64,000 nt of DNA from Stentor roeselii (lineage: Eukaryota > Ciliophora > Heterotrichea > Heterotrichida > Stentoridae), in contig RSEH01000071.1 in assembly GCA_006503475.1 (NCBI GenBank), positions 1 to 64,000 of the forward strand, given 5' to 3'. How positions within the stretch are numbered: the stretch's first letter is position 1; every line of letters starts with the position of its first letter. This document shows, in pieces, positions 48,622-55,645 of this stretch. The notes beneath the pieces are model-generated. The model was not told where the DNA came from. It was given only the letters and a program-made list of their open reading frames with translations, and searched no databases. The translations under genes and the position numbers were made by a program.

Positions 48622-50010
48622 TTAATTAAATGAATCTAGGATTGATTTAAGGGTTTTCAATGTAGAGTTTGAGGGGAAAAGGTCTAAACATGCTTTGACA
48701 GATGTTAAAATTGTATCATGTGAGTCTCTATTTATTTCTATTGACTCTACCAACGTTTCTAGTGATGAAACTATTTCAAGTTCTCGATTTTTTAATTCAG
48801 TTAAATATTTCTGACTCTCTTCTGAGGAAAATTCTTGTTCAGGTACCAGATTAATAGCTTGAGCCAATATCTCCTCAAGTTCCTGTGAACCAGGCAAAAC
48901 TTTCGATATTTCAACTTGAATCAGTTTAACAAAATCCTCAATTTTTTTTTTCAAGTAAAATCTAATCACCAAGAAAATACCCACATTTTCTTCAGTATAA
49001 TAATTCGAAAAAAAACTCATTTTTTTCATTTCCTCGAATTCATTTTTTAATCTTTCAACAGGATTTTCAAAGATTTGACTTGACTGAATATTTTCAAAAT
49101 GTCTTTCAGTAAAAGCTTGTACATTGACTTCTTCCTTTTCATGATAAACTTCATGAAATCTTTCACTGTTAATTTTCCTAATAGCACTATGATAGATCTC
49201 CAAGTCAGTTCTTTTATCTTCATGAAAAAATCGAGAATTAATGATATCTTCAATATCAGCTCTTTGTCCAGGGTCATTTTTAAGCATCATTCCCAAGAAC
49301 TCTTTAACCTCATCAGTCAAATTTTCATTTTCCTCCCACCTGATGCCATCTTCAAGTTCTTTACTGTATTGCTGAATATTTTCCGCTTCAAAAGGCAGGA
49401 CTCCAGCGAGTACTTCATAAGCAATGACACCAAAATTCCAGATATTTTGCTTAAATCCAAAAGTTGACGCTTTGAAAAGTTCAGGAGCTTGATAAACTGA
49501 TTCAAAATAAGCCCTTTGAGATAATGAAACCGGATGGGCTTCAATATGAGAAATTCCTGAAAGTTTTATTGAAGCCTTTTCAAGTTCTAAAGTTGTCAGC
49601 AGGACTTTGCTTGAATTGAGTTTTGTATGAATAAGGTTTTGTTTTTTTAAGTAGTTTAAACTTTCTGCAAGACCTTGAAGCAGAGACTTTGCTGTTGATA
49701 GAGGAATTAATGCGTGACTGTTAAGATAGGACTTTAGGTCGTTGCCTTTGCAGTATTCCATTACAAGGTATGAATAGTTTTCGCCTTTCATCCCGATGAT
49801 GCATTGGGGAAAGTGATGAACTTTGTAAGAATCAAGAAATTCTCTTTCTTTCATGAAAAGATTCTGAGACTTTTTTACAAATTTTTTAAAAACAATATTT
49901 TGATGCTCTTGAAAAGATCCAAAACTAATTCTTACCAACTCACTGGTATAAAGAAGCTTATTTTCAACAATATCAGAAGATGACAGTTTTTTAATCCTTT
50001 TCCCTTCCAT
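48622..50010 (-). CDS. Pseudokinase with helical C-terminal region
   Basis: A 462-aa protein. Residues about 20-265 have a kinase fold (YLVMEYCKGNDLKSYLN, YQAPELFKASTFGFKQNIWNFGVIAYEVLAG, DPGQRADIEDIINSRFF). The catalytic motifs are gone: the glycine loop is unrecognisable, HRDLKPEN reads HTKLNSSK (128-135, losing Asp, Lys and Asn) and DFG reads GIS (152-154). The VFKK lysine remains. It should not phosphorylate substrates. The closest look is to the ULK/NEK group; a ULK4-like scaffold role is a guess. The last 190 residues are helical with no known domain. Its TAA lies directly against the MORN gene's TAG. Confidence 0.8.
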   Translation of the reverse strand: MEGKRIKKLSSSDIVENKLLYTSELVRISFGSFQEHQNIVFKKFVKKSQNLFMKEREFLDSYKVHHFPQCIIGMKGENYSYLVMEYCKGNDLKSYLNSHALIPLSTAKSLLQGLAESLNYLKKQNLIHTKLNSSKVLLTTLELEKASIKLSGISHIEAHPVSLSQRAYFESVYQAPELFKASTFGFKQNIWNFGVIAYEVLAGVLPFEAENIQQYSKELEDGIRWEENENLTDEVKEFLGMMLKNDPGQRADIEDIINSRFFHEDKRTDLEIYHSAIRKINSERFHEVYHEKEEVNVQAFTERHFENIQSSQIFENPVERLKNEFEEMKKMSFFSNYYTEENVGIFLVIRFYLKKKIEDFVKLIQVEISKVLPGSQELEEILAQAINLVPEQEFSSEESQKYLTELKNRELEIVSSLETLVESIEINRDSHDTILTSVKACLDLFPSNSTLKTLKSILDSFN

Positions 50011-50077
50011 TTATAGAATATTCCCCTAAATCTCTAAAATCAAAAAACTTCTAAAAAAACCAAACTTCTTTAAAATT

Positions 50078-50638
50078 TCAGTTATCAAGTTCAAAGTCAC
50101 CTTCCCATGCAGAAATTTCCTGATTTTCGACTTGAATGCCTTGACTTGTGATGTCTTTTACCCTTCTTCTACAAGAGTTTCTATGAAAACACTTCACAGG
50201 CTTTACCTCCGCACTTTTATTAATTTTCTTCGAAGAAGTCCTCAGGTTGTTTCTCGCGAAATTCTTGCAGTTCTTGTTATTGTTGAAGATAACAGTCCTC
50301 ATACTAACCAAATTATCAATAATCGACTTGATGTCCTTCACAGGGACTGCCTTATCAAGAATATCATCAGAATTGCGAGGAGAAAGAAGTTGAATAGAAT
50401 TTTCAGTTGGTTTTACTTGAGTTGCTAGTTTAGGAAGATGTTTTTTCAGCAGACTGTCCTTGATTTTATGGATAAAAGCGAGATGAGTATCAGAAATCTG
50501 CAGTTTTCGAAGTTTTTTGTAGGATTTTGAAGTGTTGTTTTGAAGCTTTAAAAAACTGTTGTTTTCTCTTTGAATCGCCAGGTTTGACCTGATGAGAGGA
50601 GTGGGTGATCGATAAACTCTAAAGAATTTAGCATCCAT
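50078..50638 (-). CDS. Hypothetical basic protein
   Basis: A 186-aa protein rich in Lys, Asn and Ser, starting MDAKFFRVYRSPTPLIRS. It has a weak helical stretch (HLAFIHKIKDSLLKKHLP, about 52-69) and an Arg-rich patch HRNSCRRRVKD near 155. No domain, membrane span or signal. It is 67 bases upstream of the pseudokinase start on the same strand. Function unknown. Confidence 0.55.
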   Translation of the reverse strand: MDAKFFRVYRSPTPLIRSNLAIQRENNSFLKLQNNTSKSYKKLRKLQISDTHLAFIHKIKDSLLKKHLPKLATQVKPTENSIQLLSPRNSDDILDKAVPVKDIKSIIDNLVSMRTVIFNNNKNCKNFARNNLRTSSKKINKSAEVKPVKCFHRNSCRRRVKDITSQGIQVENQEISAWEGDFELDN

Positions 50639-50818
50639 TTCTTGTGAAGATTATGAATCAAATAAGAATAATTCAAATTTTCTAGAAAATCGTTACTGAG
50701 GTGAATAAAGAGTTATTTTCAATGCCTGAAGGATTAAAACATCTTAACTCTTTATTCATCACTTAAATGAAATAGATTAAATCAAATATTTTCTGATTTT
50801 CTTATAATTAAAACTTAC

Positions 50819-51406
50819 ATGGATTATTTCCTGTGTCCTTATCAACTCTTCTTGCAGCAGTACTCCGAACCTCAAATCTCTTCTGACCTACAGTCAAGTC
50901 AAAGAGAAAAACGAGGACGCAAGTCTTTAGACTCAACAATTATCTTATCAGAGTTCTTCGGGAAGTCAAAAAAATACCCTCCTCGACGAGAGTACATCCG
51001 ATGCTGCCTATTTCGCAAGATGTTCAAATTCATCAAAACAACAAAAAAAAACAAACTTGAAACACGTTCTCAAGTCTTTCATGATGAACTTGTTCAGATC
51101 ATTAGGGAAAACTCAAAAGAAATCAAGAAAATCACTGATAGGGATAAACTTCCTTTTGTGGAAAATAGGACTAATTTGAAATTCAAGTCTTATAATAACA
51201 AGTTTTGTAAACAGTTCTTGGAAAATGATTTGATTAAAAAAGTGTTTTACTTGTTTGTTGAGTATCTTTTTGCGAATTATTCGTTGGGTGAACTCTCGAA
51301 AAAACTTGGGATTTACTGTTGTAAGGAAAGATGTGTCGATGAGTTTGCTTGTAGAGTTAGGTTCGAGAAGATAAAGTTTTTGATCCTTTTAGATATATTG
51401 AACTGA
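50819..51406 (+). CDS. Hypothetical protein with RGRK motif, paralogue of 9756-10361
   Basis: A 195-aa protein. Start MDYFLCPYQLFLQQ, AT-hook-like EKRGRKSL near 31-38, a basic middle (RREYIRCCLFRKMFKFIKTTKKNK) and FKSYNNKFCKQFLENDLIKKVFYLF near 131. These elements recur in the same order in the protein at 9756, so both belong to one uncharacterised family. It ends in a cysteine-containing stretch (YCCKERCVDEFACRVRF). It ends at TGA followed at once by TAA. Nucleic-acid binding is possible but unproven. Confidence 0.65.
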   Translation: MDYFLCPYQLFLQQYSEPQISSDLQSSQREKRGRKSLDSTIILSEFFGKSKKYPPRREYIRCCLFRKMFKFIKTTKKNKLETRSQVFHDELVQIIRENSKEIKKITDRDKLPFVENRTNLKFKSYNNKFCKQFLENDLIKKVFYLFVEYLFANYSLGELSKKLGIYCCKERCVDEFACRVRFEKIKFLILLDILN

Positions 51407-51478
51407 TAATTTATATTGAATTAGATCCACCATCCCAACCCTTTTAAATCCACATCCTCAAATATCCCTATAATCAAA

Positions 51479-51817
51479 ATGTTATCCCATCTAGTAAGGA
51501 GCTTTAAAGTCTTTACAAAACAAGAAGTCCTAAGGCCCCTATTAGGCCGAAACTTCAAAAACCTGATCGAGATGGCTGCAACGCACAAAAGCAGAGGAAT
51601 TGGAATGAAATTCTGGAGAAAAAGCTGGCCTAAAGACTCATACTTCACAGTCACTGAAGTCCACTTCGAAAACATTCGACGAGGCAAAGCTTGGGGCATC
51701 TTAACCTGGGAAGGTTCCACTGAATCTAAAGAGAAAGAAATAAGAGGAGTTCTCAAGCTCGGTACTTGGCAACACTCTGAGCCAGACAGTGAACAACCCA
51801 GTTTAGATAATAAATGA
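51479..51817 (+). CDS. MRPS34: Mitochondrial small-subunit ribosomal protein mS34
   Basis: A 112-aa protein. NIRRGKAWGILTWEGSTESKEKEIRGVLKLGTW matches the conserved C-terminal core of mS34 (human: GKAWGILTFKGKTES...). WRKSWPKDSYFTVTEVHFEN fits the strand before it. mS34 is a metazoan/protist-specific subunit of the mitochondrial small ribosomal subunit that contacts 12S rRNA. It is shorter than human mS34, with little beyond the core, and its N-terminus (MLSHLVRSFKVFTKQ) fits a mitochondrial presequence. It ends at a TGA that overlaps the next gene's ATG (ATGA). Confidence 0.85.
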   Translation: MLSHLVRSFKVFTKQEVLRPLLGRNFKNLIEMAATHKSRGIGMKFWRKSWPKDSYFTVTEVHFENIRRGKAWGILTWEGSTESKEKEIRGVLKLGTWQHSEPDSEQPSLDNK

Positions 51818-52338
51818 AAAAGTTCCAATCATCTTCAAATGAAAGAACCAGCGCTTTCACCAGATGTTTTTCAAGAAAAAACCATTCAACCCTAGAAGAA
51901 AATATTTTAAACTCACGGAAATCGACTGTTCCAAGTCCTTTCAGCTTCGAGTCTAGAAATAAAAAGTTACGGTTGTCTTCTCCGGCTCATTTGGCACTGT
52001 CTCCTCAGTCTTTAAAGCCTTCAGCTCTTCGATTAAAAAGTCATAAAAGGTCTGAATGGCCTGGCAGGTCAAGTCCGAAGAATTATTTAAAGTCAGGTTG
52101 TCGATCAGCGACTCCAAAGGTAATGAAAAGCGCTTTAAAAACACAGGATTTTTCAAGTAAACATTTTAAAAAAGTGAAGTTTGAAGATACTGATGATGAA
52201 TTTAAAGAGTTTGAATCGATTGCGAAGAGAACTTTTCAGTGCTTTAAGATGAGTGTGCAGAAATCGCCTTCTTATTTCAGCCCGAGAAATGGGAAGAGAT
52301 CTCCGAGGTTTACTTTAAATGACTTGAAAAAGTTATGA
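51814..52338 (+). CDS. Hypothetical Ser/Lys/Pro-rich basic protein
   Basis: A 174-aa basic protein, likely disordered, with many S-P steps (SSPAHLALSPQSLKPS, SSPKNY, KSPSYFSPR) that look like proline-directed kinase sites. No domain is recognised. A short acidic-helical part lies near 120-145 (FEDTDDEFKEFESIAKRTF). The ATG overlaps the stop of mS34 by four bases, which is rare for separately transcribed eukaryotic genes. No later Met offers a plausible start before about residue 108. It could be a second product on the same transcript or start from a promoter inside mS34. Confidence 0.55.
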   Translation: MKKFQSSSNERTSAFTRCFSRKNHSTLEENILNSRKSTVPSPFSFESRNKKLRLSSPAHLALSPQSLKPSALRLKSHKRSEWPGRSSPKNYLKSGCRSATPKVMKSALKTQDFSSKHFKKVKFEDTDDEFKEFESIAKRTFQCFKMSVQKSPSYFSPRNGKRSPRFTLNDLKKL

Positions 52339-52354
52339 ATTATTTACATTTAAA

Positions 52355-53095
52355 TTAAGTCATGTTCAAACTTTTTCGGATTATTGACCTACACTCTTCT
52401 GAAAACATCCCTTTTAAGTCCTTCATTTGAATGACCCTTTCGTTTTCATCTTCTTCATCATCTTTAAACTTTTCAATAATTTCATCAATTCCTTGCAAGA
52501 TCTTCGAGTTCAGAGTTCTAACGATATCTTGATAACAATTTTCCTTAAACGACTCCGACCTGCTATTTTTTTGCATTTCTAAAGAATTTTCTGAAGATTT
52601 CAAGAAATTTTCCGAGTTTTCTACTTTTTTCATCAAGTTCATCTGAAATATTTTTAAATTCTTGTTTTCCTGCTTTACTGAAAAATTGTCTTGTTCCAGT
52701 TCAGAAACTTTCGACCTTAACGAGTCAGTGATTTGCTTCAACATTGCGAAGTTTTTCGATATTTCTGCAAGTTTGTTAGTGAAATGCGAGATTATTTCAT
52801 TTGATTGCTTCAACTGAAGACCAAGTATTTGAATTTCCTGATTCAATCGATGAATAATCGACTTATACTTCTCTTCTTTTGACTTTAGAAGGGTTTGTAC
52901 TCGAGGACTAGAGATTCCAGTATCGTTGTAAAGAGTTTCTCTTGGACTGATGATGTTGAAACAAGAACTCGGTTCAGTTCTTCGAGTGTTTAAAGTCCCT
53001 TCGCATTCAGAAGACTTTCGATTGTGGGCTTTGGGACTGGCTCCGAAGCTGAAAGTTTGGATTTTTTTTAAGTTTGAAGGAATTGGCTGGTCCAT
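52355..53095 (-). CDS. Coiled-coil protein
   Basis: A 246-aa protein. A Ser/Pro-rich head (about 1-75, ISPRETLYNDTGISSPR) leads into a coiled coil at about 78-165 (KYKSIIHRLNQEIQILGLQLKQ; LRSKVSELEQDNFSVKQENK). A second helical, acidic part ends FKDDEEDENERVIQMKDLKG. No enzymatic domain. It probably belongs to the cytoskeleton or a trafficking tether. TTATAAACT precedes the ATG. It is convergent with the previous gene (16 bases) and downstream of the TBC gene on the same strand. Confidence 0.65.
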   Translation of the reverse strand: MDQPIPSNLKKIQTFSFGASPKAHNRKSSECEGTLNTRRTEPSSCFNIISPRETLYNDTGISSPRVQTLLKSKEEKYKSIIHRLNQEIQILGLQLKQSNEIISHFTNKLAEISKNFAMLKQITDSLRSKVSELEQDNFSVKQENKNLKIFQMNLMKKVENSENFLKSSENSLEMQKNSRSESFKENCYQDIVRTLNSKILQGIDEIIEKFKDDEEDENERVIQMKDLKGMFSEECRSIIRKSLNMT

Positions 53096-53167
53096 AGTTT
53101 ATAATCTATTCATTGAAATCTGTTTATTTTGAGATTAATGTTAATCAATTTAAGGAATTATTACAGG

Positions 53168-54166
53168 TTATTCGTTGAATAGCTCCATGTGGTAGTTCTG
53201 CAAAAAGTTGTTTATGTGGCGCATGTCTAGGTTCTTTTTCTTTGCTGTTTGGGATAACTTTTCCCATGTCAGTTGCTCTTTCTTCTTTTTTAAGTAGTTT
53301 AGGAAAAGATTGGAGTCGTTGTTTACTAGTTCTAATGGCTTGATTATACCTAGGATATCGATTCTGTCGACTTTTGAAAGAAGACGATCTTCGAGTCGTT
53401 CTAGGAGAATTATTAGGAACTTGTAGGCGAATACCCAACCTTGCTTGAAAAAGTTTCCGATTATTTTACCGGAATTTTCGATTGGGACTAGAGAGGTGAA
53501 GAGTGTTAGGTACCAGTCTGTTGCAAACATTTGAACCATAATATCACATTTACTGAACTGCAAGTAAAGTTTCGGCATATAAACACTTAACAAAAGTTCT
53601 GTCAATTCACAATGTTTAGTCAATCCAGGAAACCTAAAAAGATAATTTTCCCTTAATTTATACTCATCCATCAAAATAACAAAAAGCCAAAAGGCATCAA
53701 CTTCACTAGCATGCCAAAGCAAAACACAAACCAAATAATTCATTCCCTGCACATACCCAAGCTGATAATGATACTTAACAAAAGCCATTAAAACCCTTCT
53801 CAAAGCATTCACCCCTTGTCCATCAGTAAAATACTCAACTCCCGGAAAAGTCCTCGTAAGGTCAATATCAATCTGTTCCACATACTTTCTAAACTTTTCA
53901 CTCTCAATAGAAATCGACTGAAGTTCATGATAAATCTCTTTCCTATTCGCAGGAATCTTGGCAATATGAAGCCATTGATGAGCCCGAGGACAACTTTTAT
54001 TTTCAATTTGCCTGCATTCGTTATCGCAAGTCTTTTTAAGCATCTTAGATATTTTTTTACAAGAGCATTGCGGAATATGATTCCAAATAACTTCCAACTC
54101 TTTAACACCAATCTGCAAAGACCCAGTAGAAGAGGTCCTTCGATGTTTCCCCTTTGTATCTTCCAT
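53168..54166 (-). CDS. TBC-domain Rab GTPase-activating protein
   Basis: A 332-aa protein. A head with a cysteine cluster (IPQCSCKKISKMLKKTCDNECRQ, about 32-54) precedes the TBC domain (about 60-300). The catalytic arginine finger is in IDIDLTRTFP (about 100) and the glutamine finger in GYVQGMNYLVCVLL (about 137-150). FATDWYLTLFTSLVP and RLEDRLLSKVD mark the C-terminal half. Both fingers are present, so it should act as a Rab GAP. It differs from the TBC1D23-like protein at 26482. Its start codon is 18 bases from that of the divergent glomulin-like gene. Confidence 0.88.
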   Translation of the reverse strand: MEDTKGKHRRTSSTGSLQIGVKELEVIWNHIPQCSCKKISKMLKKTCDNECRQIENKSCPRAHQWLHIAKIPANRKEIYHELQSISIESEKFRKYVEQIDIDLTRTFPGVEYFTDGQGVNALRRVLMAFVKYHYQLGYVQGMNYLVCVLLWHASEVDAFWLFVILMDEYKLRENYLFRFPGLTKHCELTELLLSVYMPKLYLQFSKCDIMVQMFATDWYLTLFTSLVPIENSGKIIGNFFKQGWVFAYKFLIILLERLEDRLLSKVDRIDILGIIKPLELVNNDSNLFLNYLKKKKEQLTWEKLSQTAKKKNLDMRHINNFLQNYHMELFNE

Positions 54167-54184
54167 ACTATTTCCCTAATAAAA
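54167..54184. promoter_or_regulatory. 18-bp divergent promoter
   Basis: Only ACTATTTCCCTAATAAAA separates the start codons of the TBC gene (minus) and the glomulin-like gene (plus). The plus side has AATAAAA before the ATG and the minus side GGAAATAGT. Both starts are supported by protein matches, so initiation signals must lie here or inside the opposite coding region. Confidence 0.5.
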
Positions 54185-55645
54185 ATGTCCTTAGAGGCGT
54201 TCAAAGACGAAATTTCTAAGTACAAGTCAGGAGACCATTCAGAATTCCGTCGAATAAGCCTCGTCTACGCTTTCCAAGACGTAGTCAACAATCTGAACTC
54301 GAAACAAGACATAAATCCTGAAATTCTTTCTACAATGGACCAAATAGTGCAACTTCACTCAGTCGACCCTTCATTATTCTCAGAAATTTCATCAGACTTA
54401 CTCGAGCCGACTATTCGACTTCAGATTTTACTTGCTCCGAAACTTGCAAAGTCACTTACCCAGCTTTCTATTCACATCGCAACACATTCAAGAGCACTTG
54501 ACTTTCAACGCGAATTGGGAAATATCATCGCTTTGCTTAAGTCTTCTGAAAATTCTCATCCTTTTGAAATTTTTAAAAATTCGCAAGGAAAAGAAAGTAA
54601 AGATAGCTTTAAGACAGTTGTCACTTTTTATGTGCCGATTATTTTAAGGATGGTGGAAGATGAAGAAGTTCTTAGTTCGATGGAGAAGATGATGGAAGTT
54701 GTTGATTTTATCAGGTTTGAAATTAATGAGTATCATGCTGTGCTTGGGACTGATATTGTCCATGAGATCTGCGCTGTTTTAGTTGAGAAGAAAAATGTTT
54801 TAAAAGCTTTGGCGAAGAAGGAAACTTTGAGGTTTTTAATGGAGTTACTTGATGTTTACATTGGGATTGGAATTTTTAAACAGTATCGGAAAGAGGTGGT
54901 GAATACAGTTGTTGAGATCTTTGGAGATTTCAGCTTGATTTTAAAAGTTTTTAATTCTTCTGGATTTGGACTTTACCAGGCACTTACTGTCCTCGCTATT
55001 AAAACTGTGAAGGCAGCTAATTTTCACTTGTCTCTGCCAAGTCCTCTCTCAGGAAAGTCTCGGTTCTTGATACTTGCACCGGCTGGACTTATCAGTGAAA
55101 ATTTGATGGTTCAGAAGAGGATTTTGAATCACTGCAATTTTTACTGTGAACAAGAAGTCGATCCTTATAAAATCACAACTTTTTACCCACAGTTCACTCC
55201 AAGCTCTGTTATTTTAAAGGGCTTGGAAAGCATGACAAGTGCTGACCATGAGGTCAAAAGATTGAAACTTGCCTTTAAAAACTTGTTTTTTAAATTTTCC
55301 CAAAAAGAAAGATTCAGGTTTTTGCCTCATCTTGTCTTGAAAAGTAAAAATGAAGTTGTTTGCAGTTTTTTAATACGGGTCATGGCGCAGTCTGATAATG
55401 ATGGGAAGTTTTTAAGGGTTATGATGAAAGTTGCTGTTGGGTTTACTCCTGTTATTGATTATTTCATGTGTTTTGCTGGGATTAGCAAGTATTTGGAAGG
55501 GATTAAAGGAAATGTTAGTGCGAAAGAAATTGGGTTTGAATTGGAGCTGAGAGATGTTTATGATGAACTTGTGGGGAAGTTAAATGTGGATGAAGAGAAG
55601 AGAAAGAGAATTATTCAGCAGTTTCAAAGACTTTTTAATAATTAA
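54185..55645 (+). CDS. Glomulin/ALF4-like helical repeat protein (copy 2)
   Basis: A 486-aa all-helical protein. The true start is MSLEAFKDEISKYKSGDHSE, which aligns with copy 1 at 24283; upstream codons in the frame belong to the opposite gene. Shared landmarks include HSEFRRISLVYAFQDVV (about 19), DLLEPTIRLQILL (about 75), FEIFKNSQGKE (about 133), FKTVVTFYVPIILRMVE and DVYIGIGIFKQYRKEV. Weak similarity to glomulin, an RBX1-binding inhibitor of cullin-RING ligases, is the only clue to function. Its stop overlaps the end of the convergent gene by 11 bases. Confidence 0.6.
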   Translation: MSLEAFKDEISKYKSGDHSEFRRISLVYAFQDVVNNLNSKQDINPEILSTMDQIVQLHSVDPSLFSEISSDLLEPTIRLQILLAPKLAKSLTQLSIHIATHSRALDFQRELGNIIALLKSSENSHPFEIFKNSQGKESKDSFKTVVTFYVPIILRMVEDEEVLSSMEKMMEVVDFIRFEINEYHAVLGTDIVHEICAVLVEKKNVLKALAKKETLRFLMELLDVYIGIGIFKQYRKEVVNTVVEIFGDFSLILKVFNSSGFGLYQALTVLAIKTVKAANFHLSLPSPLSGKSRFLILAPAGLISENLMVQKRILNHCNFYCEQEVDPYKITTFYPQFTPSSVILKGLESMTSADHEVKRLKLAFKNLFFKFSQKERFRFLPHLVLKSKNEVVCSFLIRVMAQSDNDGKFLRVMMKVAVGFTPVIDYFMCFAGISKYLEGIKGNVSAKEIGFELELRDVYDELVGKLNVDEEKRKRIIQQFQRLFNN

